64,000 nucleotides of DNA from Yoonia sp. BS5-3 (GTDB lineage: Bacteria; Pseudomonadota; Alphaproteobacteria; Rhodobacterales; Rhodobacteraceae), in NCBI RefSeq assembly GCF_038069655.2, contig NZ_CP150951.2, forward strand, positions 3,064,001 through 3,128,000, written 5' to 3'. Positions 34,666-43,984 of the stretch are shown here, piece by piece. How positions within the stretch are numbered: position 1 is the first letter of the stretch; every line of letters starts with the position of its first letter. Made by a program: the position numbers and the translations under genes. The notes beneath the pieces are model-generated. The model did no database searches. It saw only the letters and a program-made list of their open reading frames with translations, and was not told where the DNA came from.

Positions 34666-35505
34666 ATGAAGAATTGTTTTGTTGCCCCGTTTGCATGCAT
34701 CGCGTTGGTGGGCCTGTCGGCCTGTGGCAGTAGCGACGGGGGCGGCGGTGGCACTGCCGGTAGTAATGGTCTGGACTTCGGTGCCGTCGGGCAAGAACTG
34801 TCCGATGCCGAGGGCAACGCCGTAACGATGAGCGCTGGCACTTTTCAGGTTGGCAGCGGGCCCAGCATCTCGGACGCGACCATCACCGTAGATTCAGGGT
34901 TCTTCAACGGTGACCTCGACGGAACAATCGAGATCTTTGGCGAAACGGTGACGATCACGGACGGCGTGGGGTCGCTAACGACAGGCGAAGAAGTCAGATT
35001 GACATATGAAGATAGCCGTTCGGGTACCTATGCCGCAGCGGTCGAAGCGTCCGTGTCGAGCCTGAATGATATCAATGGCGAAGGCGCATATGTCTTCGGA
35101 TTTGAAACCAATCCAACAACGGTTGATGCCCGGACAGGGTCATTGACCTATGTTGGTGACTTTCAGGCGACCGGCAGTGTCGGTGGATCAACCACGCAGA
35201 CAGAATACGAAGGCGGTCTGACCGTCGTTGTGAATTTTGACAGTGATGAAGCGGATTTCACTTTTGACGGCGTTTTGGACGGGTCAACAGATGTTGATCT
35301 TGGTGGGGATGGCCTTGATATTGTTGGCAACCAGATCAGCGGCGATCTTGGTTGCGATCTTGGCTGCTCGGGCAGTGCGTCCGAAGTCGATGCGACCTTC
35401 TATGGCCCCGATGTTGATGAATTAGGGGGCGTTTTGATCATTGATGTGAGCGTGACCGGGGTGGGGACCTATGATGGTGTGGGGACATTTGTCATTACTC
35501 CCTGA
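34666..35505 (+). CDS. TbpB-like surface lipoprotein, copy 1
   Basis: A 279-aa lipoprotein: signal peptide FVAPFACIALVGLSAC with lipobox LSAC, then a Gly/Ser linker. The body is beta-rich, with GFFNGDLDGTIEIFGETVTITDGVG and YVFGFETNP. It ends in DATFYGPDVDELGGVLIID and GVGTFVITP. The FYGP-x-x-x-ELGG turn near the C-terminus is like the barrel domain of transferrin-binding protein B and other Slam-dependent surface lipoproteins; I infer that kind of fold. It is a close paralogue of the gene at 35908. The start at 34666 puts the signal peptide at the N-terminus. Confidence 0.72.
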   Translation: MKNCFVAPFACIALVGLSACGSSDGGGGGTAGSNGLDFGAVGQELSDAEGNAVTMSAGTFQVGSGPSISDATITVDSGFFNGDLDGTIEIFGETVTITDGVGSLTTGEEVRLTYEDSRSGTYAAAVEASVSSLNDINGEGAYVFGFETNPTTVDARTGSLTYVGDFQATGSVGGSTTQTEYEGGLTVVVNFDSDEADFTFDGVLDGSTDVDLGGDGLDIVGNQISGDLGCDLGCSGSASEVDATFYGPDVDELGGVLIIDVSVTGVGTYDGVGTFVITP

Positions 35506-35522
35506 TTTTGAACATAACGACA

Positions 35523-35555
35523 AAAAAAAGGGCCGCATCACTGCGGCCTTTTTTT
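35523..35555. terminator. Terminator after lipoprotein copy 1
   Basis: Core GGGCCGCA-TCAC-TGCGGCC with A and T runs on both sides. The core is identical to that of the terminator after copy 2. Confidence 0.88.
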
Positions 35556-35571
35556 GTCACTGAACGAAGGC

Positions 35572-35655
35572 TTACTTCGCCACGTTCTGGTTCTCATCCG
35601 TCTGCTAAACGAACATTTGGTGGTCGGACGTTTCTGATCGATATCAACGAGCACG
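35572..35655 (-). pseudogene. Relic of the icd 3' end
   Basis: On the minus strand this stretch encodes DENQNVAK and a stop, against DENLNAAM and a stop at the end of icd (36839 onward). Shared DNA blocks include GGTTCTCATC, GGTGGTC and TTTCTGATCG with substitutions and a 2-bp gap. Together with the shared terminator, it shows that the lipoprotein gene was duplicated with the end of icd. Confidence 0.75.
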
Positions 35656-35907
35656 AACCCTGATGCATGTTGCCTGTAGATGTGGCGGACACCGCGATTG
35701 GGACGTCTTCGTTTCTTTTGCTGCCACACCAGGGGGAACAATTGTGACAGACGTGCCCGTCTGGAAAATAGAACGCAGGAGACCCGCGAAACGTGCATCA
35801 GCAAGAAACCTCTCATAGGGTGTAAATCGACTTAGTAGCAGTCTTTATCGACTTTATAACAATTGGCATGGCGAAGAACGCCAAATTGAAGATAAGGACT
35901 GATGTAT

Positions 35908-36744
35908 ATGAACTTACGTATTTCTTCTCAGGTTTTTTTGTTAGCTATTTTGGGTGTTTCAGCTTGCAGTAACAGCAGTAGCGAAGCCAATGCAACGCCG
36001 GGAACGAACGGCCTTGATTATGGCGCTCTCGGCCAAGAACTTTCTGATGCGGAAGGTGCCGCGGTCACGATGAGGTCAGCAAATTTTCAGACCGGTGATG
36101 ATACGGGTGCCACAACTGCGACCATAACGCTGGATGAAGGCTTTTTTAATGGGGATCTGGATGGAACCATTGAGATCTTTGGCGAAACCGTTGTCATTAC
36201 GGACGGTGTAGGAAAGCTGGCGAATGGGCAAGATGTGCGTCTTACCTACGATTCAAGCCAGTCGGGAACATATGCTGCAGCGCTTGATGCAACTGTTTCG
36301 GAAATGAGTGATATAAACGGAGGGGCGTCCTACGTATTGGGTTTCGAAACTAATCCCGACACGGTGGATGCGCGAACCGGATCAGTAACATATTCCGGAG
36401 ATTTCCAGGTGGCCGGTAGTCTTGATGGTTCCACAACACTGGTCGCATATGAGGGCGATATTACGGTCGTTGTAGATTTCACTGCAGATGCTGCAGATTT
36501 CGAATTAGATGGGGTCCTGAACAGTACAACCGATGTCACAATGGATGCCAGCCAGCTTGAGCTGTTTGGAAACGGGATCAGCGGCGATCTGGAATGCCTG
36601 GAAGGTTGCGCCGACAGTGTGTCAGAAGTCGATGCGACCTTCTATGGCCCAAACGCTGATGAGCTGGGTGGCATCTTGGAGATCAACATTGAAGTAGACG
36701 AAGATCTTTACCTTGGTGCTGGTACATTTGTCATCACGCCTTGA
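35908..36744 (+). CDS. TbpB-like surface lipoprotein, copy 2
   Basis: A 278-aa paralogue of the lipoprotein at 34666. Signal peptide with lipobox VSAC, short Ser/Asn linker, then GFFNGDLDGTIEIFGETVVI, YVLGFETNPDTVDARTG, VDATFYGPNADELGGILEIN and GAGTFVITP, aligning along the whole length with copy 1. ATG 35908 has AAGGA at a better distance than ATG 35902. Codon use is less GC-rich than copy 1. Probably anchored in the outer membrane; ligand unknown. Followed by the same terminator core and then the convergent icd gene. Confidence 0.72.
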   Translation: MNLRISSQVFLLAILGVSACSNSSSEANATPGTNGLDYGALGQELSDAEGAAVTMRSANFQTGDDTGATTATITLDEGFFNGDLDGTIEIFGETVVITDGVGKLANGQDVRLTYDSSQSGTYAAALDATVSEMSDINGGASYVLGFETNPDTVDARTGSVTYSGDFQVAGSLDGSTTLVAYEGDITVVVDFTADAADFELDGVLNSTTDVTMDASQLELFGNGISGDLECLEGCADSVSEVDATFYGPNADELGGILEINIEVDEDLYLGAGTFVITP

Positions 36745-36789
36745 AGGGACTTGCGCTTGATGGCCGACTGCTCAGTGCTGACTACAAAA

Positions 36790-36822
36790 CAAAAAAGGGC
36801 CGCATCACTGCGGCCCTTTTTG
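36790..36822. terminator. Bidirectional terminator between lipoprotein copy 2 and icd
   Basis: AAAGGGCCGCA-TCAC-TGCGGCCCTTT with A runs before and T runs after, serving both convergent genes. Confidence 0.9.
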
Positions 36823-36838
36823 TATTCTGCCTGCGAGC

Positions 36839-38047
36839 TTACATCGCCGCGTTCAGGTTCTCATCGATCTTCTCAAGGAACCCTTCGGTGGTCAACCATT
36901 TCTGATCGGGGCCAACCAGCAGGGCCAGATCTTTGGTCATGAAGCCGCTTTCGACGGTGTCCACGATGACCTTTTCCAGTGTCTCTGCAAATTTGGTCAG
37001 CTGCGCATTGCTGTCCAACTTGGCGCGGTGCTTGAGCCCGCCGGTCCAGGCAAAGATCGACGCGATTGAGTTGGTCGAGGTCGCCTGACCCGCCTGGTGC
37101 TGGCGATAGTGACGTGTCACGGTGCCGTGGGCGGCTTCGGCCTCAACCACTTTACCATCGGGCGTCATCAGCTGCGATGTCATCAACCCGAGCGAGCCAA
37201 AGCCCTGCGCCACGGTGTCAGACTGCACGTCACCATCATAGTTCTTACAGGCCCAGACAAAGCCGCCATTCCATTTCATGGCACAAGCAACCATGTCATC
37301 GATCAGGCGATGCTCATACGTAATGCCGGCTTTTTTGAAGTCTGCTTCGAACTCTTGCTCATAGACTTCTTGGAACAGCTCCAGGAAGCGGCCATCATAT
37401 TGCTTGAGGATCGTGTTCTTGGTGGACATGTAGACAGGCCAGCCAAGGTTCAGACCATAGTTCAAGGATGCGCGGGCAAAGTCGCGGATCGAATTGTCGA
37501 GGTTATACATCGACATGAACACACCGCCGGATGGGGCGTCAAAGACCTCGTGCTCGGTTACGGTGCCGTCTTCGCCGACAAATTTCATCGACAGCTTGCC
37601 CGGCCCGGGGAATTTCATGTCGGTGGCGCGGTATTGGTCACCAAAGGCGTGACGACCGATGACAATCGGCTGGGTCCAGCCTGGCACCAGACGCGGAACG
37701 TTGGAACAGATGATCGGGGCGCGGAAAACAACACCACCAAGGATGTTGCGGATCGTGCCATTGGGGCTACGCCACATCTTTTTCAGGCCGAACTCTTCAA
37801 CGCGGGCTTCATCAGGGGTGATGGTCGCACATTTGACGGCAACACCAACTTCTTTGGTCTTCTCGGCGGCGTCGATTGTGATCTGGTCTTCGGTGCGGTC
37901 ACGCTCTTCGATGCCCAGATCGTAGTAGAGCAGATCAACATCCAGATAGGGCAGGATCAGCTTTTTCTTGATGAAATCCCAGATGATCCGGGTCATTTCA
38001 TCGCCGTCCATTTCGACGATGGGGTTCTCTACCTTAATCTTGGACAT
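36839..38047 (-). CDS. icd: NADP-dependent isocitrate dehydrogenase
   Basis: A 402-aa enzyme of the TCA cycle (isocitrate to 2-oxoglutarate and CO2), of the eukaryote-like homodimeric subfamily. Marks: [93 protein letters not shown] and [17 protein letters not shown]. Its last 80 bp occur again as a relic between the two lipoprotein genes. GTATAC-containing sequence near 38126 lies upstream; its role is unknown. Confidence 0.97.
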   Translation of the reverse strand: MSKIKVENPIVEMDGDEMTRIIWDFIKKKLILPYLDVDLLYYDLGIEERDRTEDQITIDAAEKTKEVGVAVKCATITPDEARVEEFGLKKMWRSPNGTIRNILGGVVFRAPIICSNVPRLVPGWTQPIVIGRHAFGDQYRATDMKFPGPGKLSMKFVGEDGTVTEHEVFDAPSGGVFMSMYNLDNSIRDFARASLNYGLNLGWPVYMSTKNTILKQYDGRFLELFQEVYEQEFEADFKKAGITYEHRLIDDMVACAMKWNGGFVWACKNYDGDVQSDTVAQGFGSLGLMTSQLMTPDGKVVEAEAAHGTVTRHYRQHQAGQATSTNSIASIFAWTGGLKHRAKLDSNAQLTKFAETLEKVIVDTVESGFMTKDLALLVGPDQKWLTTEGFLEKIDENLNAAM

Positions 38048-38160
38048 ATGTCCCTCCGCATAAATTAGATATGGTCTGGCGCGGCCATAACCGAAATCAA
38101 ACCAAACGGAAAGGTGGTATGCACTTGTATACAGGTTTTATGGCGATTCCTGCGTTCGTG

Positions 38161-39126
38161 TCAGCGCGTCTCGGTCGAATTTGCCGGGTTGGTTTGTTCC
38201 AGCTCTTTTCGGGCGCTCGTGGTCAGGCTTAGCCCATCGGTTTGATCCAGAATGGAAAACAGGACGTCGCGCGCCAATTGATTGCGCAGACTTTGGGCCT
38301 GATCGGGTGTCTGAACCAAATAGAGCGGCTTACCTTCACAAAGATATGCGGGCAGTACCCTGTTCAACACGCCGGTATTGATCTGCTCGCGGACGTAAAA
38401 ATACGGTGCTTTGACAAAGCCTAACCCGTCTTGCACCGCTTGGAGCAGCAAATTGGGGCTGCGCGCCGCAAAGGCCAGTTTTATCGGCGCGACGATTTCG
38501 ACGCCATCGGCGTCAAAAAGGGGCAGGCTGTCTTCAGTGGGGTCCTCAAGATATTGCACATAGTCGAGATTGATCAGATCGGCGGGTGTTTGGGGGCGTC
38601 CAACACGGTCCAGATATTGCGGGGCTGCGACCAAGACGCCTTTGATGGTGCCGATGCGGCGGATCACCCCGCTGCCATTCCCGCCTGTGCCGCCACGCAA
38701 GGCAAGATCAATCTCTTCTGCTTCGATATCCAGCAGGTCGTCGCTGGGGATGATTTCAACTTTCAGCTTGGGTGCGCGGCGCCGCATTTCACTGAAGAAC
38801 TGCGCAGCAACTGTCTGAGAAAAAATGATATTTGTTGTGAAACGTAGCGTGCCGGAAATCGTTCCATCCAGCGCATCAAGCGCCTTGTCCATATCGTCAA
38901 ATCTGCGCAGCACGTCCTTGGTATGGGCATATGCAATCTCGCCTGCACGGGTCGGGCGGATCCCACGCGGTATGCGGACGATCAATTGACGGCCCATGGA
39001 TTGCTCAAGCTGTTGCAGATGTTGGCTGACGGCGGGTTGGGTCAATCCCAAGTTACGTGCTGCAGCGCTAAGCGAACCAGCCTCAATCGCGGCGGCCATG
39101 CTTCTCAGTTGGGCGATATTATACAT
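38161..39126 (-). CDS. LysR-family transcriptional regulator
   Basis: A 321-aa LysR regulator. HTH: SMAAAIEAGSLSAAARNLGLTQPAVSQHLQQLEQSMG; effector domain: GTLRFTTNIIFSQ, EIDLALRGGTG, VLVAAPQYLDRVGRP and LLLQAVQDGLGFVKAPYF. It is divergent from a Tat-exported metallo-hydrolase gene, and a TTATA/TATAA dyad with T-N11-A spacing lies in the 97-bp gap, so it probably controls that gene. The ligand is unknown. Confidence 0.92.
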   Translation of the reverse strand: MYNIAQLRSMAAAIEAGSLSAAARNLGLTQPAVSQHLQQLEQSMGRQLIVRIPRGIRPTRAGEIAYAHTKDVLRRFDDMDKALDALDGTISGTLRFTTNIIFSQTVAAQFFSEMRRRAPKLKVEIIPSDDLLDIEAEEIDLALRGGTGGNGSGVIRRIGTIKGVLVAAPQYLDRVGRPQTPADLINLDYVQYLEDPTEDSLPLFDADGVEIVAPIKLAFAARSPNLLLQAVQDGLGFVKAPYFYVREQINTGVLNRVLPAYLCEGKPLYLVQTPDQAQSLRNQLARDVLFSILDQTDGLSLTTSARKELEQTNPANSTETR

Positions 39127-39135
39127 AAGAAATGC

Positions 39136-39150
39136 TTATACCCCATATAA
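39136..39150. promoter_or_regulatory. Candidate LysR box
   Basis: TTATA-CCCCA-TATAA, a perfect 5-bp dyad with T-N11-A, between the divergent lysR and metallo-hydrolase genes, 10 bp before the lysR start. Confidence 0.45.
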
Positions 39151-39223
39151 TGAAAGGCCCCCTAATCGGGCCTGCATGCCGAAATTAGTTATGGGTTGTT
39201 GTCAAACAATCAAGGATAAATCC

Positions 39224-40207
39224 ATGACACTCTCTCGTCGTCACTTGTTTACAGGCGCTGCAGCTGCACTGGCTGCGCCCGCCATCATTTCGGCCAATAC
39301 TGCTGCCGCGCAGCCGCAACAGGCCCCGATCCTCGGCGGGGATATTCGCCGCGATTTTGTCGGAAATATCGAGGTAATCGCGCTGTGGGATGGGTTTGCG
39401 CCGTTGCCCAATGGCATCATTACGGGCTTTGATGCCGGTGAAGGTGCCGCCGCCGCTGCGGGCGCTTACAAACACTTTGATGCAGAAACGTCAAAGATCA
39501 GCATTAACGGATATATCATCAAGACCGCGGACCGGATCATCGCCGTGGATACCGGTGCACCCCCAGCAATGGCGCCTACGGTCGGCCGCTGGCAGCAGTC
39601 ACTGGCACTGGCAGGCTTGACGCCTGATATGATCGATTCGGTCTTTCTGACACATATGCATGGCGACCACGTTGCGGGGCTGACTGATATAACTACCGGG
39701 GCGGCACGCTTGCCGGGTGCCCGTTTGATTGCAGCCCAAGCAGAGTGGGATTTCACCTTTTCAGATGAAGTTTACAACGCACTGCCAGCCGCGTTTCAGC
39801 CAAATATCGATTTGGCGCGCGGTTTGATCCAGCCCTATCGCGACGTGTTTGAAGGGATCCCCATGCAAGGTCAGACAGATATCGCGCCGGGCGTTACGGC
39901 AATTCCTTTGCCCGGTCATACACCGGGGCATATGGGGCTTTTGATCAGTGATGGTGACGAACATCTATTAATCTGGGGTGACGCCGTTCACCTTCCGGCG
40001 TTTCAGTTCGCGCATCCCGATTGGGGGGTTATCTTTGATGCCGATCACGGCGCTGCGGCACAAACGCGCAAAAACCTGCTGGATATGGCTGCAACGGATC
40101 GTTTGCGCGTTGGGGGTATGCATTTGGATTTCCCATCGCTCGGTTATGTCGAACGCAGTGGCGATAGCTATCGGTATATCCCGGCACCAGCGTCTTATCA
40201 CGGCTGA
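39224..40207 (+). CDS. Tat-exported metallo-beta-lactamase-fold hydrolase
   Basis: A 327-aa MBL-fold protein like methyl-parathion hydrolase/lactonase types. The N-terminus is a twin-arginine signal (SRRHLFTGAAAALAAPAI, cleavage near AAAQ), so it folds with its metals in the cytoplasm before export. Metal site: HMHGDHVAG (144-149), the later His in PLPGHTPGHMG, and an Asp in LIWGDAVHLP. The start is ATG 39224 with AAGGAT upstream; the longer open frame covers the lysR gene. The substrate could be a lactone or ester. Regulated probably by the divergent LysR. Confidence 0.88.
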   Translation: MTLSRRHLFTGAAAALAAPAIISANTAAAQPQQAPILGGDIRRDFVGNIEVIALWDGFAPLPNGIITGFDAGEGAAAAAGAYKHFDAETSKISINGYIIKTADRIIAVDTGAPPAMAPTVGRWQQSLALAGLTPDMIDSVFLTHMHGDHVAGLTDITTGAARLPGARLIAAQAEWDFTFSDEVYNALPAAFQPNIDLARGLIQPYRDVFEGIPMQGQTDIAPGVTAIPLPGHTPGHMGLLISDGDEHLLIWGDAVHLPAFQFAHPDWGVIFDADHGAAAQTRKNLLDMAATDRLRVGGMHLDFPSLGYVERSGDSYRYIPAPASYHG

Positions 40208-40229
40208 CGATGCATACATCTGGGGAAAG

Positions 40230-40306
40230 TGGTAGGCCCGGAGGGACTCGAACCCCCAACCAAAGCGTTATGAGCGCTCTGCTCTAACCAATTGAGCTAC
40301 AGGCCC
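40230..40306 (-). tRNA. tRNA with CAT anticodon (tRNA-Ile2 or elongator tRNA-Met)
   Basis: A 77-nt cloverleaf with encoded CCA. Minus strand: acceptor GGGCCTG pairs with CGGGCCT (one G-T at each end region), D-arm GCTCAATTGGTTAGAGC, anticodon arm GAGCG-CTCATAA-CGCTT, T-arm GGGGG-TTCGAGT-CCCTC. The CAT anticodon may be read as Met, or as Ile (AUA) if C34 becomes lysidine. G27-T43 and the AGAGCAGAGCG segment resemble E. coli Ile2, but this is not decisive. Confidence 0.93.
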
Positions 40307-40629
40307 CCTTGCTCACAGGGATTACCAGATGGTTCAGGTGGGTCAAGCGCTGTTGCATCGGCGGATATACAAATCGCGGGGCAACGATGCGCCCCGCGTC
40401 CAGAACGTCAAAATGAAAGGCGGCGGTTGCAAAATAACAACCGCCGCCGCGAAACCCAGAGACTTGAAAGAACATGAGGAGGGCGCTTTCGTCTCAACAC
40501 CTAGATGCCCCAAAAGTGTTAACGAAGGGTGTAATCAATCAATATTATTTGTCTTATGTCCTTTGCATCCCGTTGCGCCGCGTTGGGCCATCCGCTATCG
40601 GACATGCAACAGATAAACGGGGTGCCCTG

Positions 40630-41670
40630 ATGATAAAAAATGGCCTGACCTACGCAGATGCGGGCGTCGATATTGACGCAGGAAACACGCTGGTCGAGCG
40701 GATCAAGCCCGCAGCCAAAAAGACGGCGCGCCCCGGCGTGATGGCGGGCCTTGGCGGTTTTGGCGCTTTGTTTGATCTCAAAGCCGCCGGATATACCGAT
40801 CCGGTGCTGGTTGCGGCCACGGATGGGGTGGGCACCAAGCTGCGGATTGCAATTGATACCGGCAATGTTGACACGATCGGGATCGATCTGGTGGCGATGT
40901 GCGTCAATGATCTGGTCTGCCAAGGGGCAGAGCCCTTGTTTTTCCTTGACTATTTCGCCACTGGCAAGCTTGAGCTGGATCAGGCCACCCGGATCATCGA
41001 AGGGATCGCCGCAGGCTGCAGCGCTTCGGGCTGCGCATTGATTGGCGGCGAGACGGCCGAGATGCCAGGCATGTATGGCGCTGGCGATTTTGATTTGGCC
41101 GGTTTCTCGGTCGGCGCGATGGAGCGCGGCGCGGCCTTGCCCGCCGATGTGCAGGAAGGCGATGTTTTGCTTGGGCTTGCATCGGACGGGGTGCATTCAA
41201 ACGGCTATTCGCTGGTGCGCCGGATTGTCGATATGTCCGGCCTCAGCTGGGATGATGACGCTCCCTTTACCGATGACACGCTGGGGGCCGCGTTGCTGGC
41301 GCCAACGCGGCTTTATGTCAAACCGGCCTTGGCTGCGATCAGGGCAGGGGGCGTGCATGGGCTGGCCCATATCACAGGCGGCGGCTTGACGGAAAACCTG
41401 CCGCGCGTGCTGCCAGAGGGGCACGGCGCCGCGATCGACCTGAACACATGGGATCTGCCGCCTGTCTTTGCATGGCTGTGCAAAACCGGCGGTCTGGCGC
41501 AGGCTGAGCTGCTGACGACCTTTAACGCAGGGATCGGCATGGTTCTGGTCGTGGATGCAGCGCAGGCCGATAACCTGACAGAATTGCTGCGCGCGTCCGG
41601 TGAGACGGTCCATGCCCTTGGCCATGTCACGAAAGGCGACAGCATCAGCTATTCGGGCGCACTTTTGTGA
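40630..41670 (+). CDS. purM: Phosphoribosylformylglycinamidine cyclo-ligase (AIR synthetase)
   Basis: A 346-aa enzyme of purine synthesis making AIR from FGAM with ATP. Marks: [82 protein letters not shown] and [16 protein letters not shown]. Start at ATG 40630 (the frame reaches back to 40474 without homology). Overlaps purN by 4 bp. Confidence 0.97.
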   Translation: MIKNGLTYADAGVDIDAGNTLVERIKPAAKKTARPGVMAGLGGFGALFDLKAAGYTDPVLVAATDGVGTKLRIAIDTGNVDTIGIDLVAMCVNDLVCQGAEPLFFLDYFATGKLELDQATRIIEGIAAGCSASGCALIGGETAEMPGMYGAGDFDLAGFSVGAMERGAALPADVQEGDVLLGLASDGVHSNGYSLVRRIVDMSGLSWDDDAPFTDDTLGAALLAPTRLYVKPALAAIRAGGVHGLAHITGGGLTENLPRVLPEGHGAAIDLNTWDLPPVFAWLCKTGGLAQAELLTTFNAGIGMVLVVDAAQADNLTELLRASGETVHALGHVTKGDSISYSGALL

Positions 41671-42269
41671 ACAAACGCGTTGCAATTCTGCTCTCTGGCG
41701 GGGGCTCAAACATGGTGGCGCTGGCCCAGTCGATGACGGGCGATCATCCGGGGCGTCCGGTTTTGGTGTTGTCCAATGATCCGGATGCGGGCGGGCTGGC
41801 CAAGGCGCAGGCCATGGGCATTCCGACGCAAGCCATTGATCACAAAGCCTTTGGCAAAGACAGGGCCGCGTTTGACGATGCGCTGCACAGCGCCTTGATT
41901 GCGGCCAAGCCGGACATTGTGTGTCTGGCCGGGTTCATGCGCATTTTGGGGGCCGATTTCATGGCCAAATGGGATCGGCAGATGCTGAATATCCATCCCT
42001 CATTGCTGCCCAAATACAAAGGGCTCCGCACCCACGCGCGTGCGCTTGAGGCAGGCGATAAGACCCATGGCTGCACGGTGCATGAGGTCACAGCAGACCT
42101 CGATGATGGCCCAATTCTGGGGCAGGCCGAGATCCAGATCGGCCCCGATGATACAGCCGAAAGCCTTGCCGCACGGGTTCTTCCGTTTGAGCATCAGCTT
42201 TACCCGGCGGTGCTGCGTCGCTACGTCACCGGGGACCGCACACCCGTTTTCCTGCAACAGTCCAGCTGA
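41667..42269 (+). CDS. purN: Phosphoribosylglycinamide formyltransferase
   Basis: A 200-aa formyl-THF-dependent transferase (GAR to FGAR). Marks: [15 protein letters not shown], the catalytic run [39 protein letters not shown] and [18 protein letters not shown]. The GTG start at 41667 overlaps the purM stop (GTGA), so the pair is coupled. It uses 10-formyl-THF, linking it with the folate genes in the window. Confidence 0.96.
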   Translation: MNKRVAILLSGGGSNMVALAQSMTGDHPGRPVLVLSNDPDAGGLAKAQAMGIPTQAIDHKAFGKDRAAFDDALHSALIAAKPDIVCLAGFMRILGADFMAKWDRQMLNIHPSLLPKYKGLRTHARALEAGDKTHGCTVHEVTADLDDGPILGQAEIQIGPDDTAESLAARVLPFEHQLYPAVLRRYVTGDRTPVFLQQSS

Positions 42270-42346
42270 CCGTCTATCTTTTACCAACGCAATCGCCTAT
42301 GTAGGCGGACTTAAGGCGGGGGCCAAGAACGAGTTACGGACCAAGA

Positions 42347-43504
42347 ATGAAGAAGATCACGACGACCGAGGCGCTCGCGGCATTCTGTAAAGAGGCGGCA
42401 AAGCGGCCCTATGTAACGGTCGATACAGAGTTTTTACGCGAACGCACCTATTATTCGAAACTCTGCCTTGTCCAGCTGGCCTATCAGGACGAAAACGGCG
42501 CGGATGCGGCGTTGGTTGACCCGCTTGTCGATGATCTTTCGCTTGAGCCGCTTTATGATCTGTTCCGTGACCCTGGCATCGTGAAGGTGTTTCATGCCGC
42601 CCGGCAGGATCTTGAGATTTTCTATGTTGATGCGGGCCTGATCCCTGCGCCGCTGTTTGACACACAGGTTGCGGCTATGGTTTGCGGTTTTGGCGAACAG
42701 GTCGGGTATGAGACGCTGGTGCGCAAGATCGCCAAATCCGATCTGGATAAGTCATCGCGCTTTACCGATTGGTCCCGGCGGCCGCTGACCGATGCGCAGG
42801 CAAAATATGCCATTGGTGACGTCACCCATCTGCGCGACATCTATGAGCATCTGTCAGCGCAGCTGCAAAAATCCGGTCGTAAGAAATGGGTGACCGAAGA
42901 AATGGATGTGCTGAACGACCCTGACACCTATATCACCAACCCCGAAGATGCCTGGAAACGGGTCAAAACCCGCACCACGTCAGGCCGCTTTCTGGCGATC
43001 GTGCGTGAATTGGCCCGTTTTCGTGAAACCTATGCGCAGGAACGCAACATCCCGCGCAACCGGGTCTTTAAGGATGACGCGCTGGTCGAGCTTGCCTCAA
43101 CCAAGCCGCAGGACGAAAAAGACCTGGGTCGTTCGCGCCTTCTTTTGCGTGAGGCGCGCAAGGGTGATATCGCGGCGGGTATTCTGGACAGCATCAAAGC
43201 CGGGCTTGCGGTGCCCAATGATGATCTGCCCAAAGTCGATGCACGGCGGGCCAAGCTTCAGGTGAACCCGGCGCTGGCCGATATGCTGCGCGTTCTTTTG
43301 AAAGCCAAAACTGATAGCGAAGGGGTTGCGCAAAAACTGGTCGCGACGTCGGCGGATCTGGACGCGATGGCGGCAGGGCAACGGGACGTCGCCGCGCTCA
43401 AGGGCTGGCGGCGCGAGGTCTTTGGCCATGACGCGTTGCGCTTATGTGAGGGGCAGGTTGGGTTGGCCGTGAAAGGCCAAAAGGTTGTCACCGTAAACCT
43501 GTGA
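42347..43504 (+). CDS. rnd: Ribonuclease D
   Basis: A 385-aa 3'-5' exoribonuclease. DEDD motifs: YVTVDTEFLRERTYYSKLCLVQLA (Exo I), KVFHAARQDLEIFY (Exo II) and the Y-x3-D of Exo III in AKYAIGDVTHLRDIYEHL. An HRDC domain follows (FLAIVRELARFRETYAQERNIPRNRVFKDDALVELA). Trims tRNA and other RNA 3' ends. Stands alone between purN and sufE. Confidence 0.95.
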   Translation: MKKITTTEALAAFCKEAAKRPYVTVDTEFLRERTYYSKLCLVQLAYQDENGADAALVDPLVDDLSLEPLYDLFRDPGIVKVFHAARQDLEIFYVDAGLIPAPLFDTQVAAMVCGFGEQVGYETLVRKIAKSDLDKSSRFTDWSRRPLTDAQAKYAIGDVTHLRDIYEHLSAQLQKSGRKKWVTEEMDVLNDPDTYITNPEDAWKRVKTRTTSGRFLAIVRELARFRETYAQERNIPRNRVFKDDALVELASTKPQDEKDLGRSRLLLREARKGDIAAGILDSIKAGLAVPNDDLPKVDARRAKLQVNPALADMLRVLLKAKTDSEGVAQKLVATSADLDAMAAGQRDVAALKGWRREVFGHDALRLCEGQVGLAVKGQKVVTVNL

Positions 43505-43579
43505 TCGGACCGACGGGGTTTCACCCCGGCACGAATATCGCTACCTATCGGGGCAATCAAAACTTGGACACGCAGGCCC

Positions 43580-43984
43580 ATGGCAAACCCAGAATTTGAA
43601 GATTTGGTCGAGACATTTGAATTCCTCGATGATTGGGAAGACCGGTATCGGCATGTGATCGACATGGGCAAGGCAATGCCCGCGCTTGAGCCTGCTTTGC
43701 AAGTACCAGCCACCAAGGTCGATGGCTGCGCCAGCCAGGTCTGGCTGGTCCCGCAGATCAAGGACGGGGTGTTCACCTTTCGCGGGGAAAGCGACGCGAT
43801 GATCGTGCGCGGTCTGATCGCGGTGCTGCTGGCGCTTTATAACAATCAACCGGTCGCGGATGTTGTGAAAATCGATGCAGCCGCTGAACTGGGGCGGCTT
43901 GGGCTGAACGACCATTTGTCAGCGCAACGCAGCAACGGACTGCGCGCGATGGTCGAGCGGATCAGAGAAACGGCGGCTGGTTAG
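43580..43984 (+). CDS. sufE: SufE-family sulfur acceptor
   Basis: A 134-aa SufE protein that takes persulfide sulfur from cysteine desulfurase SufS for Fe-S cluster assembly. The catalytic Cys50 lies in KVDGCASQVWL, with the family stretches FEFLDDWEDRYRHVIDMGK and GLIAVLLALYN, then LGLNDHLSAQRSNGLRAMVERI. Length is normal (about 140). It is separate from any suf operon in the window. Confidence 0.93.
   Translation: MANPEFEDLVETFEFLDDWEDRYRHVIDMGKAMPALEPALQVPATKVDGCASQVWLVPQIKDGVFTFRGESDAMIVRGLIAVLLALYNNQPVADVVKIDAAAELGRLGLNDHLSAQRSNGLRAMVERIRETAAG

Larger units (their letters stand above)
35506..35907. other. Intergenic region between the tandem lipoprotein genes
   Basis: Holds a terminator (35523-35555) and a decayed copy of the last about 80 bp of icd (35572-35655). 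The remainder (to 35907) shows no gene; a minus-strand frame at 35538-35816 crosses the icd relic and is not supported. A promoter for copy 2 may lie near 35820-35880. Confidence 0.65.

Noticed and set aside
35538..35816. 92-codon minus-strand open frame between the lipoproteins
   Set aside because: It crosses the icd relic and a terminator and has no plausible protein features.
38126..38133. TGTATACA near the icd promoter as a regulator site
   Set aside because: Only an 8-bp palindrome with no second copy or partner regulator nearby; too weak to claim.
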